Assembly: GCA_009763385.1 (NCBI GenBank)
Contig: CM019826.1
Span: 60,541,713 to 60,605,712 of the forward strand
Direction: 5' to 3'
Length of the DNA stretch: 64,000 nt
Origin: Coix lacryma-jobi var. lacryma-jobi
Lineage: Eukaryota > Streptophyta > Magnoliopsida > Poales > Poaceae
The translations under genes and the position numbers were made by a program. How positions within the stretch are numbered: the stretch's first letter is position 1; each line of letters starts with the position of its first letter. Below, piece after piece: positions 8,510 to 19,900 of this stretch. Below the pieces are notes generated by a model. It saw only the letters and a program-made list of their open reading frames with translations. It was not told the DNA's origin and made no database searches.

Positions 8510-11125
8510 ATGGATCACGGCATGGGCAAACCACTGTTTTTCGATGGGACGAACTATGCGTATTGGAAGATACGCATGGCGGCCTATCTCCAGAGTTTGG
8601 GTGCTTCCATTTGGGATATTTGCAACTCCACTGATTATGTGGTCTTGGCTGCTCATGTGACTCAGCATCAGATCGATGAGCACGATGCCAATAGCCGAGC
8701 CCGTAATGCTCTTTTCTCATGTTTGAGCATGATGGAGTTTGATCGCGTTTCTCACCTCGCTACGGCTCGGGAGATTTGGGCTACTCTCATGCATTTTCAT
8801 GAGGGCACCACTCAAGTCAAAACCCGTCTCTACGAGTCGCACAAGCGGGAGTATGAGAACTTTCGACACATGCCTGGCGAGAGCATAGAGAGTTTATTCG
8901 CTCGCTTTCAGGTGATTGTCAACAGGATGAGGGCTAACAAGGAGCTGTTGCCTTTCGATGATCATGAGAGGGCTCTCAAGCTTTTACATACTCTCGATCG
9001 GTCGGTGTGGGACTCCAAGGTTTAGGCGATCATCGAATCGCCCAACTATGAGATTCTCACCTGCGACAAGCTCTTTAGTAAGCTCAAGTCCAGTGAGATT
9101 GACGCCATGGCGAGGGCTTCTTATGAAAATCCTTCTAGCCCATCGATGGCTTTGGTTTCTGGCTCTTTTGCTAACCCCTCTGGAGGTTTTGCTTTGTCTT
9201 CTCTCCATTCTGTCACAAAGGAACAGCTGGAGTTCATGGCGGACGATGAGTTGGCTCTGTTAGCCAATCGATTCTCACGGTTCCACAACAACCGCATGAA
9301 CTGTTGCCACGGAGGAGGACGAGGTGGCTGTTACGAGTGTGGAGGCTCGGACCACTTCATCGCCAATTACCCGAAGAAGAACAGACAAGCTTTCGGCAAG
9401 GCGGATCACGGCCACAAGTACGACTCCGGCAAGCGCAAGGAGAAGTACGTCCCAGCAAAGCACAAGCGAAGGGGCGGCTTCAACAAGGAGTACATCAAGG
9501 AGAAGTACATGGAGAAGGCCCAGGCCGAGCAGCATGCCTTCTTTGCCACGCTCAGTGACGTCGACGACTCGGACGACGACTCTACTGCTTCAAGCGATGA
9601 TGAGTCCGAGAAGAAGAAGATCAAGGACAAGCTGAACGGTCTTTGCTTCTTCACCGACGATGAGGGCTTCTACACCATGGCCCTCGGCGATGAGGTCAAC
9701 TGCGAGCTGGAGGAGATCCCTCAGAACGACGATGACGATGACTCCTCCTAGGTAACTCAGACCCCCGATGAGATTTCTGCTGAGGTCGATAAACTTACTG
9801 CCGCCCTCCTTAGTCAAGATGAGCTGCTTAGGCGTGCTTCTTGAGAGAGAAAGGAGTTTAGGCAGAAGTGGGAAGATGCGGTGAAGGAGCTTGAGTCTGT
9901 CAAGTCCACCGTTGTCGTGACTGAGGAGGATGAATGTGAGATGTGCTCCAAGCACATGACTGACCTTCTCACTTTGAGGGGGAAGCATGTTGCTTTGGTT
10001 GGAGAGATGGATGAGCTTAGGGCTAGACCCATGTTGCAGGTTGCGTGCAAGTCTTGTGCAGGCTTGCAATCTGAGTTGGAAGAGAAGAATGCCAAGATTG
10101 TGTCTCTTGAGAAAGCTAGCTCGGATAGCATTTGCGTGTCTAGGTGTGCCCTGTGTGAGGGTTTGGAGATGGAGATTGCAAATGTGAAGCATGACAAGAT
10201 GCAAACCGAGGAAGAAAACACATACCTTCGGACCATCTTGTCATGGGTGTCTAGTGGTGAGCCGCAGCTTGGGATGATGATTGCCCACTTCAAACGTGCT
10301 GCTAGAGGTCCTGGTGTTGGTTTTGCTCAGGGTGTGGAGAGTGCTACATCTTTTGGGAAGGTTGGAGAGTTTAGTGGTCTTAAGCCGAGTGAGAAGCCCA
10401 ACTCCACCACTACTCCCAAACTAACCGAGATTTCACCCAAAGAGCCTCTCAAGCCGAACACCAAGGATGCAGTGTTTGTGGAACCTCCAAGAGCTCCACC
10501 CAAGAAACAGACATGGGCTCCAAAACCAAACCACCTCAAGAACAAGCTAGACACTATGCCACCAATCCATGAGGAGCTAGTGCCACAAAAGAACCAAGTG
10601 ATCCACACCCAATACCGTGAGTACCAACAACCCCCTATGAGAGCGGTGAGGTACCACTATGAGCACTATGGGAGAGATGGACACTTGAGGGAGTTTTGCT
10701 TTCGGCGCAAGAGAGAGGAGCGTCGAGCAAAGGAGATGAACAACTCGGACATGTACCATCCTTTTCATGATGTACATGTGCCGAAGGTTCAAAGGAGGGG
10801 TGCTAGGCCTAGAGGTCGAATGCCTCAAGGTCCTAGGCCGCAAGGAGGACGTGCCCGGCGGGATCCTGCTTTGGTAGGTTATGGACCCCGATGCGGTGGC
10901 TTTGTTGTTGAGCGTTTCCCCCCACCGCGTTTTGACTATCGCGATGGACGCTCTTCCCTTAGCGGACCATGTTTTCCTCTGCGTGGTGATCGCTTTCCCC
11001 GTAGGCATGCTAGGAATGGTTTTTCTACTAACCGTTCTTTTGAGCAACCGGGACAACACTGGTACACTTCCCATTTTACTCACCCCAGTGTTGGACCGTA
11101 TGCTCACCCTATGTCTTTTTATTGA
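8510..11125 (+). pseudogene. Copia A gag, one frame with three nonsense changes
   Basis: The ATG at 8510 opens a frame of 871 codons ending at a TGA (11123-11125). In-frame stops lie at 9023-9025 (TAG), 9749-9751 (TAG) and 9842-9844 (TGA). Comparison with copias B and C suggests CAG, CAG and CGA respectively, all C-to-T changes. The N-terminal part is a copia capsid domain (FFDGTNYAYWKIRM, YESHKREYENFRHM, FDDHERALKLLHTL). A basic region with one knuckle follows (CYECGGSDHFIANY, last Cys changed to Tyr), then an acidic Ser/Asp region, a coiled-coil-like stretch, and a second knuckle in which two Cys have become Tyr (YEHYGRDGHLREFC). Its length and two knuckles fit a Sirevirus-like gag. Not functional. 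Confidence 0.85.
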
Positions 11126-11131
11126 TGTAGG
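11111..11131 (+). other. Gag/pol junction with overlapping stop and start codons
   Basis: Gag ends at a TGA that overlaps an ATG (TGATG), and that ATG is followed at once by TAG. Pol then continues in the same frame as the ATG-TAG, one frame back from gag. The string TTTTTATTGATGTAGG is identical in copia B (around 40216-40231) and copia C (around 52594-52609). Confidence 0.55.
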
Positions 11132-12148
11132 TAAGGCGATTGAAGAATGTTTGGTTGGTGGATTCTGGGTGCTCAAGGAATATGACCGGAAACTCCAAGT
11201 GGTTCTCCAGTCTTAGTCCAGTCACCGGAAAGGAGTTTATCACTTTCGGTGACAATAGCAAAGATAAGGTGCTATCCCGTGGTTCTGTGCGAGTTAATGA
11301 GCATTTTGTTCTTCGTGTTGTTGCTCTTGTTTCGAACTTGCATTTTAACCTTCTTTCTGTTTCACAACTTTTTGAGGACGACTATGACATTCATTTTAAG
11401 CAGAATCTCAGTCGTATTTTAGATTCTCAGGGCAATCTTGTATGTTTGATTTCGCCCTTTGGGAAAGTCTTTCGTGCGAATTTCTCGGAGTCATTTGGAA
11501 TTTCTCGTTGTCTTTTGGCTGGATCCTCCTCTTCTGATCTTTGGAAGTGGCATAGGAGACTTGGTCACCAGAGCTTTGACTTGCTTGCAAGGCTTAGTTC
11601 ACTTGGCTTAATCCTAGGATTGCCCAAGTTACACATGGAGAAGGATCTTGTTTGCCATTCTTGTAGACATGGGAAAATGGTTGTCGCTCCCCACCATCCT
11701 GTGAATCAAGTTATGACCAAGCGCCCTCGAGAGCTTTTGCATATGCACCTTGTCGGTCCGGCTCGGGTGAGCTTGGTTGGTGGGAAGTGGTATGTGCTTC
11801 TTGTTGTTCACGACTTTTCGAGATATTCGTGGGTTTTCTTTTTAGCTAAGAAAACTGAGACTCTCTTTTACTCGCAATCTGATTTTGTGACTTCAGAACA
11901 AGTTCCCTAAGAACTCGATGAGAGCTATTCGTAGCGATAATGGTTCCGAGTTTAAAATCTTGGATTTTGAGAAGTTTTGTAACTCTTTGGGTTTAGAGCA
12001 TCAGTTTTCTTCCCCCTACACACCGCCACAAAATAGTGTTGTAGAGAGGAAAAATCGGACCCTTGTATGGATGGCCAGGATGATGCTCGATGAGCATAGG
12101 ACTCCTATGCGGTATTGGGCCAAGGCTATAAAAACTGCATGCTATATT
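11131..12148 (+). pseudogene. Copia A pol part 1: protease and integrase
   Basis: The first region carries the aspartic protease motif WLVDSGCSRNMTG (sister copies: SRHMTG). Next is the GAG-pre-integrase/zinc region (WHRRLGHQSFD, then CHSCRHGKM) and the integrase core (LLHMHLVGPARV, where sister copies have HMDLVGP, so the first catalytic Asp is His). The frame breaks at about 11908, and the core resumes with AIRSDNGSEF and VVERKNRT, which hold the second Asp and the Glu. Coding stops at ACYI where copia B is inserted. Pol continues at 58630. Confidence 0.82.
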
Positions 12149-14165
12149 TGAAGAACCGAGAACGCTACCAGAAAGCGACCAGAGGGGGGGGGGGGTGAAT
12201 GGGAGCCTAAAAATTTCTTTCGAAACTTCAGCCTCCGTCCCGACAAATCAACCCCCAAAAGCTTTGAGTGCAAACGTGATGCCCACGACCCTTGGAAGAG
12301 GGTGGATGATCCCTAGGATCACAGCGAGGCACCACCAAACAAGAGCAAGCAAAACACCGAAAACTCCGACTCAAGTTCAACCCCAAAAACCGACTCCCAA
12401 ACGTAGATGGAAGGCTACGTCAAGAATTCTCCAAATACCTATGCTAACAAGTAGCAAAGATATCTAGAGAGGTTCCTAGGTGAACTCTAGGAGCAAACGA
12501 GAAGTCCGAAAACCAAACGGAAAAGCCGAGAGAGCAAACGCACTAAAACACAAGCTTCAGCCAAGTCCCGAACTATCCGGGGTCCTGATCGCGGACTGTC
12601 TGCCCAACGGTGGACTGTCCGGGCTCTGGTGGCAGACTATCCGCCGACCAAAAGAGCAAAACAGCACTGCTGCTGAAAACCATCTGCTCAGTCCCGGACT
12701 GTCCGCGCCTTAGTACGGTGGACTGTCCGCCGGTGTCCCGAGCCAGAGATGTTGAGGCGCCCAGCCACTGGACTGGTTCAACCCCGACGCGCGGACTGTC
12801 CGCGACCACTCAGAGAGGGCGATTTCAATCGCCCTCCTCCCAAATCTCCCCAAATTCGATCCAAATCAAAATCCCTTGGTCCCAAAATTGGAGAAGATGA
12901 TCACGAGGTAGTTGGGAGACTATCCTCAAGAAATCATCCACTCAAATCAACTAAGACTCCGGGAAATCGAAGGGGAAGGTGTAGGAACGAAAAAGTTGCC
13001 ACGAAACTTGAATCGATCCGATCTACTTGTTCGTGAGGGTAGAGATAAATTCCTATGGTGAAAATGTTCTCCTCACATCAAAGAACAAGTTGATTCAAGT
13101 GGATTCGAAAAATATGCAGCGAGGAGGGAGATCGAGTGACGGGAAAATCGTTAAGAAAAGAAGAACACGAAGAACAAGTTCAAAACGCGAATCACAATCA
13201 TGATTGCCAGCCGAAATTCATCCCCACGAGGAGACAACGGGAATCCGATCCCGTTTTCGCAAAATCCAAATGCACAGAGGTATGATCAAACCATCTCTGT
13301 GGATCTCATTAACTACAGCAGGGACTGGGAGAGCAGGAAATCCTAGAATGAAAATAGCAATGGCTGAGATAGTTTGGAGGGAGGGGTTGCGTCTCCTAAT
13401 ATAGCCTAATACAATTATTCCCCATCTACCCCTACTGCTAATGACCGAGCAGGCTAACCCTGAGGGTATTTCTGACCAACTCAAAGTGTAGTCGATCTGA
13501 CGGCCACGCCCGCACATCAGGTAGCTTCGCCTCGACGCGACCTCACCGGATGCCGCCACGTGCCGCCAAGCGCCGCTCATCCTTTTCACGGACCTCCCCC
13601 CGATTTTGAGGCCAAAACCGGGAAAACTGGGCCATCCCCTGGTTTTGAGGCCAAAACTGGGAAACCTGTCGTCCGTCGCCTGAGTTTTATGGCCCAAACT
13701 CAGAAACCTGCCAGCACCCAGGTTTTGAGGCCCAAACCTGGAAACCGTCCTCAGCACGAATTTTGTGGCCGAAACTCAGAAACCGACCGCACCCACGTTT
13801 TGAGGCCCAAACCTGGAAACCGTCCACTCGGTGGATTTTCTGTGGCTCAACCACCAAACCGACGTCGTAGAGGGGATGCAACGCCCGTGCACCCCGTCCA
13901 CCCGCAAGTCTTCACTTGTCGCTGTCCCAGGTTGTCAGCCACCACGGCCGATCCTCAGGCCACTAGTCCGTCAGTCCAAGCCTCACGTCCGCCCTTCACT
14001 GCTCCAGGTCCATCGGCACGACACGTCTCTACTTGACCTTCACCTTGCCTTCGATCACCGTTTCTGTGCTCAACACCTGCACAACACAAGCCAAAGAGCA
14101 TGTGCATCATACCAGTTGTCAATCACTCATCATCTCAAGATCCGGCATACACCCATGTATCTGCA
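12149..14165 (-). repeat. 3' LTR of copia B
   Basis: 2017 bases. On the + strand it runs from TGAAGAACCG to ATGTATCTGCA. It is followed by the polypurine tract complement (ATCTCCTCCTTGATG, from 14166). It contains the CGGACTGTCCG-type array at 12571-12805 and the hairpin array at 13596-13822. Frames here are repeat-derived and not genes. Confidence 0.9.
13596..13822 (-). repeat. U3 stem-loop array in copia B 3' LTR
   Basis: Six units of about 35-45 bases, each with an arm such as CCAGGTTT, a loop with GAGGCC or GTGGCC, and the complementary arm AAACCTGG. Stem types differ between units (CCGGTTT, TGAGTTT, CAGGTTT). Equivalent arrays occur in every LTR of this family here. Confidence 0.7.
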
Positions 14166-15638
14166 ATCTCCTCCTTGATGAGTGCATTGTCAACTACCAA
14201 CACAAATCATATAGAGTAGAAAGAAAGGAAGAAGAAAGAAGCAAACTCAACCAATCGACCAGAAGCAAACCAAAGCCAATAGAAGTCGAATGGAGTGAGC
14301 GAAACAACTTGGTTCCCAAAGACATGGGCAACGGCTCGACGCAATCAAGCAAAGCAAAGCTAGCCCTCAAGAAGAGGCAGAACGGGCTCAACACCGCTAG
14401 CGAGAAGTTCAGAGCAAGGAAACCAGAAACTGAGTAAATCAACTAGTCCCTCCAGAAAGAGGCAAAGGCTCAACACAACTAGCTGAGAAACACTCTGAAC
14501 CAATTGAAAAATGATCCGAACCAAATGACTAATAAAACTTGTCAAATAAGACAAGTGAGCAAACTCCCCCTACAATAGTGCACACAACTAGGGACATGAT
14601 TTGTCAAATTTCTTCCCCTTAGTTGAAAATGCACAAAACAAGGCAAATACATATAAGTCACAAATGCAGGTTAGCAGCTTCAGGTATATAGTCAATAGAA
14701 AGAATAGATGCTCTAAAGAGTGTTGATCTGACGACTCAACAACAAGTAAAAAAATGCCAGCAAAGGCTCAAACTAATCACAGAATATGAAATATGAACAT
14801 CTAAGCAAAGTAAGCAGTTTTAAGCCATTCAGAAAGGGTTTCACCATCAAAATAGCACTAAACATGTATAGATAGGAAATCAAACAAGTGCTAAACATGT
14901 ATACAAGGTGAACTACCCCTAGCAAAGTTCAATCATCATGCTATAGAATGAAATATAGACTTGTGTTTGCAAATTTTATCGGAGTTGCAACGGTGATTAT
15001 ACACAAGTTCAAATTTTCAGCATGTGATTGTGAGAGGTTGAAAACTTGACATTGCCTAACTTTTCAACCGAGCTAAGCCTATGCATAAGCAATCAGAAGC
15101 TTGAAGCAACGGTTTTGGTCTTACACTACACGACTCAAGTTTAACTCAATGTGCAAAGAGAAACAGTCTCGATACTGTGATGTGTTGTCAAGTAATCCCG
15201 TCTCGGTCTTTTCAATTCACTTAGACTTGGTTCAAATTTTAACAGAATATGAACACACCAAGCAAGTGAAGGACTCAGAACTAGAGTCATAGAAACCTAG
15301 CATATATGAAAAGCACAAGTGACTTCAACACATTCTACACATGCTAGTTGCCAATCTCAATGGTGAACATGTTTCAAATTTTATATTGAATTAAGCATAT
15401 TCACAGTTCTGAAAAGTAGCTCAGCTCACAACATGTATCAGTGATCAAAAAGAGCCTAAGCTACAAGCATCATCATATATCATCAGAGCATACACTAAAC
15501 AGAGCATAGATTCATTCTACAGATTATAGACATGAAGCTTGAAAAGATAAAGATGCAAAAATGATGAAATGCAAAAGTTAAACAAGAACAAAATAAAAGA
15601 AGTCAGTCTATGATACAAGAACCAAATGTTTTCCCCAA
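14166..15638 (-). other. 3' untranslated region and purine tracts of copia B
   Basis: No supported ORF. It contains the tract next to the LTR (complement CTCCTCCTTG at 14168-14177) and further internal tracts (AACTCCCCCT near 14562, TTCCCCTTAG near 14612). This matches the multiple-polypurine-tract habit of Sireviruses. Sequence follows the copia A region 60279-61752 in inverse orientation. Confidence 0.7.
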
Positions 15639-16940
15639 CTAAAAGGGGAAACACACACCAAGCTCACCTCTCAACCAAGCAAAGGTTGATTGGTCCAATG
15701 GCTTGGTGAAAATATCTACCCACTGAAGATGAGTATCAAAATGGTGAAGATCGATATCACCCTTCTCATAGTGGTCTCGCAAGAAATGAAAGCGCACATC
15801 AATGTGTTTGGTCTTAGAATGCAGCACGGGGTTCTTAGTAACGCTAATCGCACTCGTGCTGTCACAAAGCAATGGAACTCGAGAAAAGCTCAGACAAAAA
15901 TCACACAAAGTGGCCGTCATCCACAACAACTGAGAATAGCAGCTAGCCGCAGCAACATATTCAGCCTCTGTGGTAGACTGAGCGACACTAGACTGCTTGT
16001 GAGAAGACCAAGATACAAGAGAAGAACCCAAAAACTGACAAGTCCCAGAAGTGGACTTGCACTCAAGTCGACAACCAGCAAAATTAGCATCTGAGTAACC
16101 GCAAAGGGAGAGGGTGGAAGAAGCAGAATACCAAATCCCAAACTCAGGTGTGAAACATAAGTACCTCATAATGCGCTTGACCGCGTGATGGTGAGAAGTG
16201 CGCGGCGATGCCTGAAAACGCGCGCAAAGCCACACGGCGAACTGAACGTTCGGGCATGTCGCCGTCAGGTACAGTAGCGACCCGATCATACTCTGGTACT
16301 CCTTCTGGTCCATAGCTTCTCCATCCTTGTCCGCATCCAGGGCCGTCGTGGTCGACATGGGTGTTGGAAGAGGCTTGGCCTCACCCATATCGAACTTCTT
16401 CAATATGTCCTTGGTGTACTTGCCCTGGTGTACAAACGTCCCTTCTCGGGATTGCTTAATTTGCAACCCGAGGAAAAAAGTCAACTCGCCCCACATACTC
16501 ATCTCAAATTCCCTGCTCATAGTATCGGCAAACTTGGCAACCAAAGCATGAGAAGAACCACCGAAAATGATATCATCCACGTAAAGCTGAACCAACAAAG
16601 TGTCATTGCCTTGCTTGAAGAGAAAAAGAGTTTTATCCACACATCCCATTTTAAAACCCTTAGCAAACAAAAAGGTTTTCAACCTATCATACCAGGCTCT
16701 AGGGGCTTGTTTCAAACCATACAAAGCTTTGTGAAGTTTAAAGACATGGTTTGGAAACTTGGGATTTTCGAAACCGGGGGGTTGTCTCACATACACCTCT
16801 TCTTCTATGTAGCCGTTTAGGAAGGCACTCTTGATATTCATTTGAAAAAGTTTGAAACCCTTGGATGCAGCAAAAGACAGGATCCTAATTGCCTCCAAAT
16901 GAGCTACAGGAGCAAACGTCTCCTCATAGTCTATCCCCTC
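15639..16940 (-). CDS. Copia B pol part 2: reverse transcriptase and RNase H
   Basis: A continuous frame of about 430 codons from the insertion point of the LARD-like element to the pol stop. It starts at the RT motif region IDYEETFAPVAHLEAIRIL, continues with KSAFLNGYIEEEVYV, GLKQAPRAWYDRL and the catalytic YVDDIIFGG, and then the RNase H motifs YSDANFAGC, STTEAEYVAA and CDSTSAI. These catalytic residues are intact. An ATG at 17105, inside the adjoining LTR, puts about 55 foreign codons in frame before the RT, so the open frame really spans 15639-17105. The RT N-terminus is at 38297 and above, 21 kb away, so no working enzyme is expected. Confidence 0.85.
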   Translation of the reverse strand, partial: EGIDYEETFAPVAHLEAIRILSFAASKGFKLFQMNIKSAFLNGYIEEEVYVRQPPGFENPKFPNHVFKLHKALYGLKQAPRAWYDRLKTFLFAKGFKMGCVDKTLFLFKQGNDTLLVQLYVDDIIFGGSSHALVAKFADTMSREFEMSMWGELTFFLGLQIKQSREGTFVHQGKYTKDILKKFDMGEAKPLPTPMSTTTALDADKDGEAMDQKEYQSMIGSLLYLTATCPNVQFAVWLCARFQASPRTSHHHAVKRIMRYLCFTPEFGIWYSASSTLSLCGYSDANFAGCRLECKSTSGTCQFLGSSLVSWSSHKQSSVAQSTTEAEYVAAASCYSQLLWMTATLCDFCLSFSRVPLLCDSTSAISVTKNPVLHSKTKHIDVRFHFLRDHYEKGDIDLHHFDTHLQWVDIFTKPLDQSTFAWLRGELGVCFPF

Positions 16941-19900
16941 TGTGACAGAACCGTCAAATTTATAAGAGCACAAGTGCGAAAACCTCTGTCGGGGCAGCTG
17001 AATTAGCACACTTGAGCCCATATAAACCCGGTAGTCCGTGAAATCCTGAGAGATTTTAAACTTTTCCAACATCTCAGCCAAGATCGCATGGTCAAGCAAA
17101 TACATATCACGTTCACGGAGCTTTGCAGTGGAAATAAAATTACAATAGAGTTCACAAATAATAATACAAGTGGAGTTCCACTTAATTTAGAAGAAACAAC
17201 ATAGCTTTGAAATGAATACCATAATATAAGTTGAAATACTTTGCTAGCTTGTGTGACATCCTCCAACAACAGCATAAAGAAAAGAAGTATGGAACTGCCG
17301 AGCACACCGGCACTGGCCATCACCTTTCGGCAGACCTAACCTTCACCTGCAACAAGGTGGGATAAACCCTGAGTACTCAAATGTACTCAGCTAGACTTAC
17401 CCGTCGGAAACCAAAAATAAAGTGACACCAAGGAGTATGCAAGGCTAATATAAATAGTGGAGCTGGCTAACTTTATTTGTAAAAGAGCTTAAGATACAGG
17501 GGTTCATCATTTAATTATATGAGCAGTCATCTTTTATCCTATTCCTTAAACTCTAGGTTTTGAACCTGTACTAGAGCACTCACTTGAATCCAGCAAACAA
17601 ATACATAATACCATATCAGGTTTGCTTATCAATATTTTAGTTGAACCAACAAATGTCACATGGAGTTGTATCGTGGTGAAGCTCGACATAGTTTCCCACT
17701 AACCGGGGGAGACGGCGACTCGAATCGAATTACAAACCAGCTGGCGAGAAACCTTTAATACCAACCCACACTTTCCCCGTCGGGTCCATGCATTGGGTAA
17801 CCGCTCGATACATGTTCGTGGTGGTAATAGTCGCGGCTCACAGCACAGACCATCCAATTGGAACTATTCGATGGCTATTCCACGGCAGATCGTGTTTCCA
17901 TACTAGAGGGTGCGACACGGGTTGAGACCGGCCCGAACAGCGTCTAACCGGCTTTGGGGTCGGCGATTACAGCACCGACAATGCCTAAGTAAAAGGGCGC
18001 TTTCAAAAATGAAGGAGGGCCAACATCGATACAAACCTACACAATCCAACGGACGGGCTGCCCCCAAGTTCCAACTTGGCGCCTTGCCTTCCAGTTGACC
18101 GTATTTCATTACTACTCAGGTTCTTTTCCACGATAGCAAATATAGCCAACCGTGATCCGGTAATCACTCATTAGGGCATTACCATAACATCCTCTATTTA
18201 CTACTTTATTAAGCAGACTAAGCAATTCTACATTTGAATAACTAACAGGATAACAAGGTAGGACTAATCAATAATCAAGGGAGGATAATGCATCAAATAG
18301 GATTTAATCAACTCCTATACCTAATGCATAACAATATAAAATACTCAATTGAATTAATTGTAAATACTGGGAGGCTTAGAATGCTCCGGGGCTTGCTTGA
18401 GAACCAACACTAGGTTAGTGTTTGTTAGGTGATGCTCGCTTGGCGAGTATCTCCGCTGCAGCACTTGCCTAACTCCGCATCTTCGGGATAATCCACCAAA
18501 CACCGTCTTCGGGTTTAGCCTCATCATCGCGTCCTTCATGATGTATCTACCGTTACCTAAATGAGACGCGCAATGCAAGCATATGAATGCAAAGGAAACA
18601 CTTACGAAGCAAACACAAGCACTACTAATTACTTCGCATAAGCAATCAGGATAACTACTAAAAGAAGACATAGCTCTACCACCCAACATAACATAATCAC
18701 TTTAGCAAGTTATAATTATACTAAGGTGTTAAACAAGTCTCATTAGGTATGTAGGAAGGTTAACTACAACAATCAATCAAGACTATATCAGACATCACAA
18801 AAATAGAACACATGTAAGCACATACAACTCCTATATTAATTAAGCATGTTAACCATCATCATTTAATATATTTATATAATATGTTAGGTTAATTAACTTA
18901 ATAACATGAAATACACAATCCAAACATTATCAAATCATGAAATATCATCAAGGATCACATAATCAACATTAAGCCTATAGCAATCAACTTGGGTTTATTT
19001 ACTAAACATGGACAGCCATACAATACAATAGGTACTTTAAATAGATGTAACTGAAGCTACACATATCCAAACAAGGTGATCCTAGACTTTCTGGAAAGCT
19101 AATGAAATTATCTACAACTTCGGTATTATCACTTAAGCATGATTCAGCAATTAAAAAGACCAAACATAATACACAAGCACTTCTGTCCAAACTTTGGACA
19201 GAATATTACATTCATCTTCGAACAGCTATAACTAGAGATCTAAAGCACCAAAAGACTTGATATAAGACTTATTAGAAAGCTTATTAAGTTGTCTAAAACT
19301 TGTTTATAATCATCTCAACATGATTAATCAGTTATCAAGGGTAACCAACTCAAACAAGAAAATCTGTCCAGATTTGGACAGATTCTGACTTCTAACTTTA
19401 AACACATGTAACTCAAGTTCTATAGCACAAACAATAGTGATCCAAAATAATTCAGAAAGATTATGAAAAACACTACAACTCTTCTATTAACACGAAGACA
19501 TGATTCATAACTTAAACTAGCCAAACAATTCATTCTTTTAGATCTGCACAGAAAGTATGCAAAACCTGACAACCAACTTACAAAAACTATAACTCCTAAA
19601 CCACTTGGTCTCAAATCATGAAATTTTAGGAAAACCAAGATAATGAAGTTATCTACAACTTTTGTATAGAACATATCTCCTGAAAACATCGTTTTACTTA
19701 CGAACTAATCACCACTACAGAAACTATACTTGCAGCAATTTCAGCATATTAATAAACTCGTTTTACTACTTATTTGATTAACATGTGAGCATACAATTAA
19801 ACTATTAAAACACTTCTAACATTCATGAAGATGAACACATAATAATCATCTCAGATTAATATACAACAAAGGCCATCATTTACACATGTATATTTTCATT

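Noticed and set aside
7567..8634. Frames of 60-135 codons across the copia A 5' LTR
   Set aside because: They are built from the CGGACAGTCCG repeats and LTR end, recur in shifted forms in other LTRs, and run on both strands.
9275..10608. Antisense frames of 93-204 codons opposite copia A gag
   Set aside because: Shadows of the gag codons; the same antisense frames appear opposite gag in B and C and carry no domain of their own.
15690..16094. Plus-strand frame of 134 codons within copia B RNase H
   Set aside because: Opposite strand of an RNase H frame; equivalent shadows occur at 49485-49913 and 59757-60227.
17903..18109. Overlapping frames near 17.9 kb and again near 33.8 kb
   Set aside because: Conserved only because they lie in paired LTRs; open on both strands with no domain.
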